Assembly: GCF_000762875.2 (NCBI RefSeq)
Contig: NZ_JRMP02000011.1
Location: forward strand, 21,919 to 85,918
Direction of reading: 5' to 3'
Length of the DNA stretch: 64,000 nt
Source of the DNA: Helicobacter saguini
GTDB taxonomy: Bacteria; Campylobacterota; Campylobacteria; Campylobacterales; Helicobacteraceae
A program made the position numbers and the translations under genes. The notes under the pieces are model-generated. The model had not been told where the DNA came from. It saw only the letters and a program-made list of their open reading frames with translations, and searched no databases. Shown here in pieces: positions 52,806-62,025 of the stretch. Position 1 is the first letter of the stretch. Each line of letters starts with the position of its first letter.

Positions 52806-54314
52806 ATGAGAGTAGATTCTAATCATCATCTTTTTGATAGTATTGAAAATATTACAAATGAAAAAAGCACACAAAATGTAGATTCTAACCTGCAAGAGCA
52901 AAGTCAAACGCAGAATCTACAAACGCAAAATAAAAAGCTTCCAAACGCACACAACATAGAATCTAAGCAAGATATAGAATCTACACAAAATATAGAATCT
53001 AAAGCCGACATTGCCTTTGATAGACGATGGATTCTAGCCCTTTTTGGCACGGCACTGGGCGCTGGGATTTTATTCTTACCTATTGCAGCGGGGCGTGGGG
53101 GCTTTTGGCCTGTTGTCATTATGACGCTTATTGCCTTTCCTATGGCTTTTTTGTCTCATCGTGCGTTTTCGCGTTTCACACTTGGGGTGCGACATCCTGA
53201 TAGCGATATTACCCACGCAGCTGAAGAATACTGGGGACGTAGGGCTAGCTTCGTGCTAACTATCCTTTATTTTTTCGTGATTTACCCTGTCGTTTTAGCC
53301 TATGGCGTGGGCATTACAAACACTTTTGGCAATTTTTTAATCTATCAGCTTGATATAAAATCATTCTACATCATAGAATCTAGCGGCGAAAAGGCGTTAT
53401 TACCGCACGTGCGGCTAATTTTAGCATTTATATTAGTATCCGCGATGATGGCAATTATGCTGTTGAAAGAAGAGTGGGTAACGCGCGTTTGCACCGCTTT
53501 GGTATATCCCTTGTGCTTCGTGCTTATGGGCTTTTCGCTTTATCTTATAGGCTTTTGGAAGCTAGATTCTATAAACTATGTCCCAGACGCGAAAGATTTT
53601 TTAATCATCGTGTATTTGGCACTTCCTGTGATTGTATTTTCCTTTGATTTTTCGCCTGTCGTATCCACTTTTAGCGTTAGTGTGAAGCGGCGATATGCGG
53701 CGCGCGGCGATTCTTTTGTGGATAAAAAGGCTAGTTCCATAATTTTTAAGACGACTTTAATGCTGCTAATTTTTACGATGTTTTTCACATTTTCTTGCAT
53801 TTTGTGCTTAGATTCTAAAGATTTTGCTTTAGCTCGTGAGGCTAACATTCCCATTTTATCGTATTTTGCAAATACTTTTGCTAGTGATAAAAACGCTCTT
53901 AGCTACTATATTTTCTCTTATGCTGCTCCACTTGTGGCTTTCTTAGCGATTATTACATCATTTTTTGGGCATTATTTTGGCGCTTATGAAGGGCTTACAG
54001 GCATTATCCGCAAAGGCTCTAAGATGATGGGCATTGACCCAAATATGCGTAAAATCCATATTTTCAACACGATTTTTCTCTACATTACAATCATTTTTGC
54101 TTCTTATTTTAACCCTAGCATTTTAGATTTTATTGAGAATTTAAGCGGTCCAATTATTGCCATTATGCTACTTTTAATGCCTATTTATGCCATTTATAGT
54201 GTCGCCGCTTTGAAACATTATCAAAATAAATTGCTTGATTTATTTGTCTTTATCGTAGGACTTATCACGGTTTCTTGCATTATTTATAATTCTTACATTA
54301 ACATTTTTGGATGA
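52806..54314 (+). CDS. sdaC: HAAAP-family amino-acid transporter (SdaC-like, serine/threonine)
   Basis: A 502-residue proton symporter. After a 70-residue repeat-derived cytoplasmic N terminus, residues 73-502 contain about 11 membrane helices. The first is marked RRWILALFGTALGAGILFLP, the substrate-binding helix of the HAAAP family (SdaC, TdcC). Others are LTILYFFVIYPVVLAYGVGI and LPVIVFSFDFSPVVSTFSVS. ATG 52806 is preferred, with AAGG 7 bases upstream. In H. pylori sdaC adjoins the serine deaminase gene sdaA; here no sdaA lies beside it. Substrate is inferred from family. Confidence 0.82.
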   Translation: MRVDSNHHLFDSIENITNEKSTQNVDSNLQEQSQTQNLQTQNKKLPNAHNIESKQDIESTQNIESKADIAFDRRWILALFGTALGAGILFLPIAAGRGGFWPVVIMTLIAFPMAFLSHRAFSRFTLGVRHPDSDITHAAEEYWGRRASFVLTILYFFVIYPVVLAYGVGITNTFGNFLIYQLDIKSFYIIESSGEKALLPHVRLILAFILVSAMMAIMLLKEEWVTRVCTALVYPLCFVLMGFSLYLIGFWKLDSINYVPDAKDFLIIVYLALPVIVFSFDFSPVVSTFSVSVKRRYAARGDSFVDKKASSIIFKTTLMLLIFTMFFTFSCILCLDSKDFALAREANIPILSYFANTFASDKNALSYYIFSYAAPLVAFLAIITSFFGHYFGAYEGLTGIIRKGSKMMGIDPNMRKIHIFNTIFLYITIIFASYFNPSILDFIENLSGPIIAIMLLLMPIYAIYSVAALKHYQNKLLDLFVFIVGLITVSCIIYNSYINIFG

Positions 54315-54451
54315 ACTTAGAATCTAAATTTTAAAAAGATTCTATCGTATTATTTAATTTTTATAACTTTAAGATAGAATCTAAATTTTATTTCGCTAAG
54401 CAAGACAAATTATAGAATCTAGATTCTAAAAACAAAATAAGGAGATTTTAA

Positions 54452-55489
54452 GTGTTTTTTAATAAAATTGTAGGTTGGTTTTCGCACGACATCGCCATAG
54501 ATTTGGGCACTGCAAACACGATTGTGATGATAAAAGGACATGAGATTCTAATAAATGAGCCATCCATAGTCGCCGTCAAGGTCGATAAATACCGCGATGG
54601 TGAGATTTTGGCGGTGGGCAAAGAGGCAAAAGAAATGCTAGGCAAGACGCCTGATAACATCCGCGCAATCCGCCCCTTGCGAGATGGCGTCATAGCCGAC
54701 TTTGAAATCACCGAAAAAATGATACGATATTTTATCGAAAAGGCGCACAAACGCAAGACTTTCGTGCGACCGCGAATAATGGTGTGCGTGCCTTACGGGC
54801 TAACATCTGTAGAGCGAAAGGCGGTAAAAGAATCAGCGATGAGTGCTGGAGCGCGCGAAGTCTTTTTGATAGAAGAGCCTTTGGCTGCGGCAATCGGGGC
54901 AGGGCTACCTATACAAGAGCCGCAGGGAAGCTTGGTCGTGGATATAGGCGGTGGCACGACTGAAATAGGCGTTTTATCGCTTGGCGGTTTGGTCATTTCA
55001 AAGTCCATTCGCGTGGCTGGGGACAAGCTAGATAGCGCGATTATGGATTATGTGCGAAAGAAATTTAACCTATTAATCGGCGATAGGACGGCTGAAGAAA
55101 TAAAAATAGAAATCGGCTGTGCAGTGCCACTTGAGACGCCTTTAATAAAGCTAGTGAAAGGGCGCGACCAAGTTAGCGGACTTTTAAACTCAATCGAATT
55201 GACGAGCGAGGACATAAGGGAAGCCATCAAAGACCAAATCAAAGAAATGGGCAACGCGCTGCACGGCGTCCTGCAGGAAGTTCCGCCAGATTTAGCAGGC
55301 GATATTGTGGAAAATGGTATCGTGCTAACCGGCGGGGGCGCGCTAATTCGCAATCTTGATAGATACTTTAGCGATATAGTGAAACTGCCCGTGTATGTGG
55401 GCGATGAGCCACTACTAGCGGTTGCCAAAGGCACAGGGAAAGCGATGGAAGATATGGATATGCTAGAGCGCATCGCTGCGAGGAGTTAG
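54452..55489 (+). CDS. mreB: Rod-shape-determining protein MreB
   Basis: A 345-residue bacterial actin: phosphate-1 loop IAIDLGTANTIVMIKG, RPLRDGVIADFEITEKMIRY, phosphate-2 VVDIGGGTTEIGVLSLGG, and adenosine motif GIVLTGGGALIRNLDRYF. It polymerises under the membrane and directs lateral cell-wall synthesis. The start is a GTG after AAGGAGATTTTAA. It is free of repeat insertions and has higher G+C than surrounding spacers. mreC, the usual next gene, does not follow; a thioesterase gene comes after 136 bases. A palindrome of TAGAATCTAGATTCTA type sits about 40 bases upstream. Confidence 0.95.
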   Translation: MFFNKIVGWFSHDIAIDLGTANTIVMIKGHEILINEPSIVAVKVDKYRDGEILAVGKEAKEMLGKTPDNIRAIRPLRDGVIADFEITEKMIRYFIEKAHKRKTFVRPRIMVCVPYGLTSVERKAVKESAMSAGAREVFLIEEPLAAAIGAGLPIQEPQGSLVVDIGGGTTEIGVLSLGGLVISKSIRVAGDKLDSAIMDYVRKKFNLLIGDRTAEEIKIEIGCAVPLETPLIKLVKGRDQVSGLLNSIELTSEDIREAIKDQIKEMGNALHGVLQEVPPDLAGDIVENGIVLTGGGALIRNLDRYFSDIVKLPVYVGDEPLLAVAKGTGKAMEDMDMLERIAARS

Positions 55490-55592
55490 GGCTTTAAATT
55501 CTATAAACCATTCAAATGTTACAAAAAGTTTTTATTTTCTTGCAAAAGTGCGTTAAATACAACAAATGCTAATCATTCTAACAAATATCCAT

Positions 55593-55598
55593 TATAAT
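55593..55598 (+). promoter_or_regulatory. Putative -10 box of the thioesterase gene
   Basis: TATAAT 28 bases before ATG 55626. It lies inside the longer open frame from 55566, supporting the later start. Confidence 0.45.
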
Positions 55599-55625
55599 TA
55601 CCTTATTTCAAAAAAGGGAGAAATT

Positions 55626-56093
55626 ATGGATTATGTTTTTGATAATAAGTCTTTGACAATGTCGATTTTGGCGACTCCTGCGGTGGTGAATTTTAGCGGC
55701 GTTATGCATGGGGGCGATTTGTTAAAGCTGCTAGACCAAGTGGCGTATGCGTGTGCAACGCGATATTGTGGCAATCCTGTCGTAACACTTAGCGTGGATA
55801 GAGTGCTGTTTCGCAGTCCCATTAAAATCGGGAATTTGGTGCATTTTTTGGCGTCTGTGAATTACACGGGCAATACGAGCGTGGAGGTCGGCATAAAAGT
55901 CGTAGCAGAGGACATTGCGCGGCGTTGCGTTACGCACTGCACGACAAGCTATCTAACGATGGTTTCGCTAGATTCTAATGGCAAACCAACGCAAGTCCCG
56001 CCATTAGTGCCTATCACAGATGATGAAAAAAGACGTTTTGAGGCAGGGAAACTGCGCCGCGAAGCAAGTAAGAAAAACGCAAGGAAAAGATAG
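55626..56093 (+). CDS. Acyl-CoA thioesterase (hotdog fold, YciA-like)
   Basis: A 155-residue protein with the hotdog active-site pattern GVMHGGDLLKLLDQVAYACA (about 24-43; the Asp is catalytic in YciA-type enzymes), VDRVLFRSPIKIGNLVHF and SVEVGIKVVAEDI, and a basic C-terminal tail. It hydrolyses acyl-CoA esters; chain-length preference cannot be read. GGGAG precedes ATG 55626. It has its own promoter-like box and is followed convergently by an Hcp-type gene. Confidence 0.85.
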   Translation: MDYVFDNKSLTMSILATPAVVNFSGVMHGGDLLKLLDQVAYACATRYCGNPVVTLSVDRVLFRSPIKIGNLVHFLASVNYTGNTSVEVGIKVVAEDIARRCVTHCTTSYLTMVSLDSNGKPTQVPPLVPITDDEKRRFEAGKLRREASKKNARKR

Positions 56094-56132
56094 CATATAA
56101 AAAACAACATTAATAATTTGCGTTAGCTAAGA

Positions 56133-57155
56133 TTATTTAAATTTACTTTGTTTATTTGCAAGTTTTGAGAGGTAGGTGCAGGCGTTTGTGTTGCCTAGAA
56201 TGCAGCCTTTGTTGTAAAATTGCATTGCATCACTTATATCTTGCTTTGCATCATTTGTTAAGCCTCGTTCATACATTATGCCTAGATTTAAACAGGCTTC
56301 TGGGTAGTCATTATCACAAGATTGATTGAAAAAATAAACTGCTTGTGCGTAGTCAGCGGCAGTTTTGGCGTAGTTATAACGCAGCACGCCAAGGTTAAAA
56401 CACGCCACGCTATCGCCCATCGTGCAGCTTTTGTTGTAGTAATTTTGGGCTTGAGAAAGATTGACATTTTGCTGTCCGTTTTTATCCTCTAAATTATCGG
56501 TGTAAATTAGCCCTAGATTTTGGCAGGCTTCCTTATTTCCAGCCTTGCAAGATTGCGCGTAAAGCTCCATCGTGCGTGAATTTTGCTCTTGTTGTGCCTG
56601 CTGCTCTTGCTTATCTTTTGCCCTTTGCTCCCTTGTGGAATACTGATAAAACGCCAAGTTGTTACACGCGTCATAATTCCCACCATTGCACGATTTTGTA
56701 TAAAACGCCATCATTTGATAATACATCTCTTCTTTAATGCGTTTTCGCTCCTTGCTTGATAGCCTTTTGTCCTGCTCGAGGTTTGCTATCATTTGCCCTA
56801 GCAAGATTCCAGCACTTAGACAGGCGATAAAATTATTATTTTCCTCGCAAAGCCTTGCAAAAATAGGCATAGCACCCTCTAAATCGCCCCTTTTATATCG
56901 TGCGTAAGCGGCGTCATAATCGGCATTTAAGTCATATTGAGACGCGCCACCCTTGCCGCTGTATGCGTTACCGCCGTAGCCTTTATTTCCGTAGCTTCCA
57001 TAGTTTGAGCCATAACCGCCGTAACTGCTACCGCTGTAGCCCCCACGATAGTTGTAACCCGGTGCGTAGCTTTGCTGGTAAGATTGATAAGGATTTGCTA
57101 CTATGTAGCCAAAAAATAATGCTAAAAGTGCAAAAACCTTGCTTGTAATTCTCAT
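56133..57155 (-). CDS. Secreted Sel1-repeat, cysteine-rich protein (Hcp-like)
   Basis: A 340-residue protein with signal peptide (MRITSKVFALLALFFGYIVA), a Gly/Tyr/Ser-rich stretch of about 45 residues (YQQSYAPGYNYRGGYSG), then about six Sel1-type helical repeats. Each has a pair of Cys about 8 residues apart (for example CEENNNFIACLSAGIL, SCNGGNYDACNNLAFYQ, SCKAGNKEACQNLGLIY). This is the pattern of Helicobacter cysteine-rich proteins, periplasmic or secreted proteins that interact with host or bind beta-lactams. The low-complexity Gly/Tyr segment is unusual for the family and could be a surface or adhesive linker. Confidence 0.83.
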   Translation of the reverse strand: MRITSKVFALLALFFGYIVANPYQSYQQSYAPGYNYRGGYSGSSYGGYGSNYGSYGNKGYGGNAYSGKGGASQYDLNADYDAAYARYKRGDLEGAMPIFARLCEENNNFIACLSAGILLGQMIANLEQDKRLSSKERKRIKEEMYYQMMAFYTKSCNGGNYDACNNLAFYQYSTREQRAKDKQEQQAQQEQNSRTMELYAQSCKAGNKEACQNLGLIYTDNLEDKNGQQNVNLSQAQNYYNKSCTMGDSVACFNLGVLRYNYAKTAADYAQAVYFFNQSCDNDYPEACLNLGIMYERGLTNDAKQDISDAMQFYNKGCILGNTNACTYLSKLANKQSKFK

Positions 57156-57549
57156 TTTATCCCCTTTGTGATAGAATCTAGATTCTAAAAATTAGAATTT
57201 TTTTGCGATTTTGTTATATAAATTTCTAAAATATTTTTCTTTTATCAATTCCCACCCAACCACCCTTAAGGTTTAGAAAAATATTTATAGAATCTAGATT
57301 CTATAAATCGTTATTTTTCCTTGATTTTTATGTGAAATTATATTAATATTTTAGTTTTTTTAGATAATTTTAAGCAAAAAATGTGTCAATTATGTTGATT
57401 TTATAGAAAATTCTATTTTAAAAGATATAAAATTTGGACTCTAAAAACACTACAACATTTTACGATGTTTCTAGACTTTCATATATCAAGCCATAGAAAT
57501 CTTTAGGGATTATGTATTGTTTTATTGATGCTCATAATAAGGAAAAAGT
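57156..57549. other. 394-base gene-free spacer with repeat modules
   Basis: The left half holds two palindromes of TAGAATCTAGATTCTA type (about 57172 and 57291) and the module ATTCCCACCC...CCACCCTTAAGG...AAAAATATTTATAG also found at 10732-10810. The right half (57320-57540) is plain AT-rich DNA with the ribosome site of the next gene (AAGGAAAAA); nothing else is recognised there. Confidence 0.7.
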
Positions 57550-59067
57550 ATGCACTCGATTTTTAGTGATTTTGTGGATAGTGCGGCACTGCTGCGTGCG
57601 ATACAAGCAAAGGGCGGGGCTAGGAATGCAAAGATGATTTTGCGGCATAGCTTGCGTGATAAGATTCCAAAGGGGAGTATGGGTGAGAGTGTGCTTTTGA
57701 CGCGAGAAGGGGAGCGGCTAGCGGAGCATTTTGGGCGGCATTTTAGCTTTGAGATTTCGCGCATTCATACAAGTGTAATCGGGCGGTGCGTGCAAACAGC
57801 AGAGATTTTTGCTAAAAATTATATGGCGGCTCGCGGCTTCAGCAGCGAAGATTCTATCAAAGTGATTAGTGAAAAGAAGTTTAGGGAAAGTAAAAATGTG
57901 GAATCTGCTTTGAAAGATTCTAAGATAGATTCTAAAAATATGGAATCTAAAATGCAAGATTCTATGTTACAAGATTCTAAAACTTTTACAGAATCTAAAG
58001 GGCTAGATTCTAAAAAAGATTCTAATTTTATGGAATCTAAGTCGCAAAATGTGGATTATAAAAAAGATTCTATGTTACAAGATTCTAAATTTATGGAATC
58101 TAGTTTGCAAGATTCTAAGGATTTTTTGGAATCTAAAGGGCTAGATTCTAAAAAGGATTCTAAAGATTCTAGCCTATCGCCCACCCACCACCCTTTTAAA
58201 AATCAAGATTCTAAAAAAGTGGAAAATTTGAAATCTAAGTCGCAAGATTCGAGTAAAGATTCTAAAAGCTTTATGGAATCTAAGAATGTGGATTCTGTGG
58301 ATTCTAAAAACAATAAAGATTCTAAGAATAAAAAAGTGGATGTTTCGCATTCGCTCAACATGACGGATAGCAAGGATTTTATAGAATCTAAGTCGCAAGA
58401 TTCTAAGTTGCAAATTATCAAAACGCATATTTTGAGTGATTCGTATATCGATGATATGAAGGCGGCGAAATGGCTGTTTGCAAAGCATTCGCCTTACTAC
58501 ATTATGCAGGAGTTTTTGCGTGGGAGTAAGCTTTCTGGGATGAAGGACAAGGAAGCGGCGATGCGGATTTTGTTTGAGTATATTTTCGCTGATGCGGCGG
58601 AAGCTAAGTCGCAAGATTCTAAGGATTTTATGGAATCTAGCTTTAAAGATTCTAACATAGATTCTAAACTTGCAAAAAATATAGAATCTAATTTGCAAGA
58701 TTCTATCCTAACGCCCACCCACCGCCCTGCTAATAAAAAAGATTCTAACCTAACGCCCACGAATCCTACTACGCAACAAAACGCCGATAATTTGGAGATT
58801 TTTGTAACGCATGATACTTTTTTGATAGCGATTATTTGCTATATTTTTGGCATTGTGCCGCTAAATCCGGCGGTAGAATCTGGCGAATTTAGCGCGAATT
58901 TAGAGCAAAGAAATATCGATAATACCGGCTTTGCGTATATGAAAAATGGTAAGCTGGAGCAATTTACTTGGCCCTTTATGCTGGAGGGCGCGTTTCTTTA
59001 CTATGAAAATAATCGAATTTACTGCATTTTTCGCGGGGAAGTCGGCAGTGTGGAGTTTAAATTTTAA
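57550..59067 (+). CDS. Histidine phosphatase family protein split by very long repeat linkers
   Basis: A 505-residue member of the phosphoglycerate-mutase-like superfamily. The nucleophile region is KMILRHSLRDK (R-H-S at about 32-34), followed by HTSVIGRCVQTAEIFAKNY. The second His is in EIFVTHDTFLIAI (about 417). Between these lie a repeat array of about 180 residues (112-290), a short normal segment (IKTHILSDSYIDDMKAAKW, then MQEFLRGSKLSG) and a second array (about 352-415). Ordinary members have 170-260 residues, which matches what remains when arrays are removed. Substrate unknown. It lies 21 bases before the AtpI-like gene, likely one operon. Confidence 0.78.
   Translation: MHSIFSDFVDSAALLRAIQAKGGARNAKMILRHSLRDKIPKGSMGESVLLTREGERLAEHFGRHFSFEISRIHTSVIGRCVQTAEIFAKNYMAARGFSSEDSIKVISEKKFRESKNVESALKDSKIDSKNMESKMQDSMLQDSKTFTESKGLDSKKDSNFMESKSQNVDYKKDSMLQDSKFMESSLQDSKDFLESKGLDSKKDSKDSSLSPTHHPFKNQDSKKVENLKSKSQDSSKDSKSFMESKNVDSVDSKNNKDSKNKKVDVSHSLNMTDSKDFIESKSQDSKLQIIKTHILSDSYIDDMKAAKWLFAKHSPYYIMQEFLRGSKLSGMKDKEAAMRILFEYIFADAAEAKSQDSKDFMESSFKDSNIDSKLAKNIESNLQDSILTPTHRPANKKDSNLTPTNPTTQQNADNLEIFVTHDTFLIAIICYIFGIVPLNPAVESGEFSANLEQRNIDNTGFAYMKNGKLEQFTWPFMLEGAFLYYENNRIYCIFRGEVGSVEFKF
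57895..58420 (+). repeat. Longest in-frame DS/ES repeat array of the window
   Basis: About 30 AGAATCT/AGATTCT units, including variants with TATGGAATCT read as M-E-S, one C-rich motif (58178-58194), and a TCGCTCAACATGAC copy (58351-58364). Blocks such as S-K-G-L-D-S-K-K-D-S occur twice, showing internal duplication. Confidence 0.92.
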
Positions 59068-59088
59068 GGGCTTTTTAAAGGAGTGAAA

Positions 59089-59685
59089 ATGAAAGATTCT
59101 AAAATAGATTCTATGGAATCTAAGTTACAAAATGTGGTATCTAGTTTGAAAGATTCTAAAGATTTTAAGAATATAGAATCTAATTCGCAAGATTTTATGG
59201 AATCTAAAAGAGCTGATTTTGCTGTGGATTCTAAAATAGATTCTAATTTTATGGAATCTAAGTTGCAAGATTCTAAAAACCTATCACCCACCCACCACCC
59301 TACTTTGAATGAAATGCCTACCCACCGCCCTTTTAAAGAAAAAGATTCTAAAGAAACGCCCACAAATTCCGCTTTTGAAAAACAAGATTCTAAAGAAAAT
59401 ACAGAATCTAAACACATTTTAGAGGGCAAGATGAAGCCTGTGATAAAGGGCGCGAATGATTTATCGCTTGGCATTTCAATGGTTGTGGCAGTGCTTTTAG
59501 GCTGGGGCTTAGGCTATTTGCTTTATATGTGGCTTGGGTATTACTGGCTTATTTGGGTTGGGCTAGGATATGGCTTTGCGGCGGCATTTTTGAATGTGTA
59601 TAAGGCATACAAACGCCTACACAAAGAGCTAGAATCAATAAAAGATGATGAGAAATATAAATATATGGAGGAAAAGGCACACTAG
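59089..59685 (+). CDS. AtpI/AtpZ-like small membrane protein with repeat-derived N terminus
   Basis: A 198-residue protein. Residues 1-112 are almost pure DS/ES and T-H-H-P/T-H-R-P repeat sequence. Residues 120-175 contain LSLGISMVVAVLLGWGLGYL and YYWLIWVGLGYGFAAAF, two membrane helices of the AtpI/AtpZ (ATPase_gene1) family, small proteins assisting F1Fo-ATP synthase assembly or cation uptake. A basic coiled tail follows. ATG 59089 has AAAGGAG 5 bases upstream. The family core is only about 80 residues, so more than half of the gene is repeat. No ATP synthase genes are near. Confidence 0.7.
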   Translation: MKDSKIDSMESKLQNVVSSLKDSKDFKNIESNSQDFMESKRADFAVDSKIDSNFMESKLQDSKNLSPTHHPTLNEMPTHRPFKEKDSKETPTNSAFEKQDSKENTESKHILEGKMKPVIKGANDLSLGISMVVAVLLGWGLGYLLYMWLGYYWLIWVGLGYGFAAAFLNVYKAYKRLHKELESIKDDEKYKYMEEKAH

Positions 59686-60024
59686 ATTCTATTCGTGTTA
59701 GATTCTTAATATGTGAAATTTGTGCTAGATTTTAAATTTTGAAATCTTTTGGAGCTAGATTCTAAAACGCAAAAGCCGCAGTTGCAAGATTAAATTTATC
59801 TATTCCTGCTCAACCAACCTTTTAAGTCTTTCAACTATGACTTTTGTTAACAACGTTAAAACATAGAATCTAGATTCTATAAATTCACTTTTAAGATTCT
59901 AAAATCTTTATTTTTGCTTCGCAAATTGCCTATCGTTCGCTCATCGCCCTTTTAGTAAATTGAGTAAAATACGTAATTTTAGGCTATAATGTTAGAATCT
60001 TTTAAGGAAAGTTTAAGGCTAGAA
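59686..60024. other. 339-base spacer with scattered repeats and a promoter
   Basis: Contains about eight AGATTCT-type units, one palindrome at about 59864-59880, a degenerate C-rich segment (CATCGCCCTTTTAG near 59943), and the TATAAT box at 59985-59990. No gene is seen. Confidence 0.65.
59985..59990 (+). promoter_or_regulatory. Putative -10 box of the VWA lipoprotein gene
   Basis: TATAAT 35 bases before ATG 60025. An in-frame ATG at 59989 overlaps this box and so cannot be the start if the promoter is real. Confidence 0.5.
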
Positions 60025-61881
60025 ATGAAGTTTTTGCGTATTTTTTTATTTATATTTTGTGTATTTTTTATTTCTTGTGATATAAAATCTATTAAAGATT
60101 CTACAAATACAGAATCTAAAGACACCGCAAGACAAGATTCTATAAATAAGCAAGATTCTATACAAGAACAAGATTCTAAAAACAACCAAGATTCTACAAA
60201 AAAACAAGATTCTATAAACGAGCAATATTCCATAAATAAGCCACAAGAAGAACAAAATGAAGAGTCAAATCAAAATATAACCTACCATAAACGCGAATTT
60301 AAAAATTACGATAGAAGCAGCAACATACAATATGAGATGATGGATACTGCTAGAATCCCCACTACTCAATATCAAAGTGGCGCGATAAACAACACACAAA
60401 GCATAAATAACACGCAAAGCATAAACAACATAAGCAGTATGGATGATTTCAACACAAACTCATTTTATAGCATAAATGAGAATGGATGGAAGTACGCTAA
60501 AACTTCGCCGCTTTCGACATTTTCAAGCGATGTGGATACCGCTTCTTACGCCTTTGTGCGTAAAATGTTAGAATCTAACAAGCTGCCTAGAAAAGATATG
60601 GTAAGGACTGAAGAGCTAATCAATAGCTTTAACTACCACTACACGCCCCCGCCGCAAAATAGCAAGGACGCCTTAAGCATTACAACGACTTTTGGCACGC
60701 CATTTTGGGCGAAAAATCATCGCTTTATAAAAATCGGTTTGCAAGCAAAAGACATCGATATGAAAAATCGCAAAAATGCAAATCTTGTCTTTCTAATCGA
60801 TACATCTGGCTCTATGGATGCGCCTAATAAACTGCCGCTTGTGGTGAAATCCTTGCGGCTTTTGGTGGATAATCTGGGTAAAAATGACAAGGTTTCTATC
60901 GTTACTTATGCTGGTGATAGTAAAATCGCTCTTGAACCTACAAATGATAAAAAAAAGATACTTGACGCGTTAGATAAACTTTATGCTGGGGGCGCGACTT
61001 ATGGCAGCGGCGGGATAAATATGGCTTATGATATGGCGGAGAAAAACTTTATAGATGGTGGGTATAATCGCGTGATTTTGGCTACTGATGGCGATTTTAA
61101 TGTCGGGGTGACAAGTGATGATGAGCTAGTGAATCTAATCGAGCAAAAGGCAAAAAGTGGCGTGTATCTAAGCGTTCTAGGCTTTGGCTATGGCAATTAT
61201 AAGGATGATAGACTAGAAATACTTAGCAATAAAGGCAATGGAAACTACGCATATATCGATAATCTTTTGGAAGCAAAAAGGCATTTAGTAGAGCAAATCG
61301 GCGCGACACTTTTTGCGGTGGCAAAGGATGTGAAAATACAAGTGGAATTTAATCCATTAAAAGTGAAGCAATATCGCCTTGTAGGCTATGAAAATCGCTT
61401 GATGAATAATGAAGATTTTAATAATGATAAAAAAGATGCAGGTGAGATGGGTGCTGGGCATAGTGTGACGGCGATTTATGAGATTATCCCTGCTTTAGAT
61501 TCTACTTTTGATTCTGGGGAAGATTCTAAAGGCTTGGTTGATTCACTAAAATATACAAAAAATGTCCTAACAGATGATTTTAATAACGAGTGGGCTACGA
61601 TAAAAGTGCGATACAAAGAGCCAGAAAATAAGGCAAGTAGCAATGAGAAATCTAGGCTAATCCAAGCGGTGGTGAAAGATAGCGACTATAAACGCAATCT
61701 AGATTCTAACACGCGTTTTGCCTTAAGTGTGGCGTCCTTTGGAATGCTCTTGCGTGATAGCGAGTATAAGGGCGATACAAGCTACCAAAAGATTTTGGAA
61801 TATAGCAAGGGCAGCATTGATGATGACTACCGCGCCGAATTTATAGGACTTGTCTCAAAGGCATCTCGCCTATCGAAATAA
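60025..61881 (+). CDS. YfbK-like von Willebrand factor A lipoprotein
   Basis: A 618-residue lipoprotein: signal peptide ending in F-I-S-C with the lipidated Cys at residue 18. A DS/DQ-rich repeat linker follows (about 20-90), then the YfbK N-terminal segment (SSDVDTASYAFVRKMLESNK, RTEELINSFNYHY), a VWA domain with intact MIDAS FLIDTSGSMDAP (Asp at about 259), and the C-terminal DUF3520-type region ending GLVSKASRLS. ATG 60025 fits both the signal peptide and AAGG 7 bases upstream. YfbK-type proteins are envelope proteins of unclear role in protein-protein interaction. The repeat lies directly after the lipid anchor, like the receptor at 8077. Confidence 0.85.
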   Translation: MKFLRIFLFIFCVFFISCDIKSIKDSTNTESKDTARQDSINKQDSIQEQDSKNNQDSTKKQDSINEQYSINKPQEEQNEESNQNITYHKREFKNYDRSSNIQYEMMDTARIPTTQYQSGAINNTQSINNTQSINNISSMDDFNTNSFYSINENGWKYAKTSPLSTFSSDVDTASYAFVRKMLESNKLPRKDMVRTEELINSFNYHYTPPPQNSKDALSITTTFGTPFWAKNHRFIKIGLQAKDIDMKNRKNANLVFLIDTSGSMDAPNKLPLVVKSLRLLVDNLGKNDKVSIVTYAGDSKIALEPTNDKKKILDALDKLYAGGATYGSGGINMAYDMAEKNFIDGGYNRVILATDGDFNVGVTSDDELVNLIEQKAKSGVYLSVLGFGYGNYKDDRLEILSNKGNGNYAYIDNLLEAKRHLVEQIGATLFAVAKDVKIQVEFNPLKVKQYRLVGYENRLMNNEDFNNDKKDAGEMGAGHSVTAIYEIIPALDSTFDSGEDSKGLVDSLKYTKNVLTDDFNNEWATIKVRYKEPENKASSNEKSRLIQAVVKDSDYKRNLDSNTRFALSVASFGMLLRDSEYKGDTSYQKILEYSKGSIDDDYRAEFIGLVSKASRLSK

Positions 61882-61899
61882 TGTTTTAGAATCTAGATT

Positions 61900-62001
61900 C
61901 TATAAAATATTTTTTGTCATCAAATAATTGTATTTCATTTTAATTTCTTCTAATACTTGTTGTTTGAATTTCTCTTCGCTTAAAGTCCTGTATTTCAACA
62001 T
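61900..62001 (-). CDS. Small open frame of 33 codons with a good ribosome site (hypothetical)
   Basis: Starts at ATG 62001 with AGGAG 4-5 bases before it and ends at TAG 61902-61900, inside a repeat palindrome. It begins MLKYRTLSEEKFKQQVLEE and is charged and helical. No family is recognised. It may be a small protein or the surviving start of a gene cut short by the repeat. Confidence 0.3.
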   Translation of the reverse strand: MLKYRTLSEEKFKQQVLEEIKMKYNYLMTKNIL

Positions 62002-62025
62002 ATATCTCCTATTTTTTATAAAACG

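Noticed and set aside
59989..60024. ATG 59989 as start of the VWA protein
   Set aside because: It overlaps the TATAAT box and would place charged residues before the signal peptide; ATG 60025 gives a proper lipoprotein signal.
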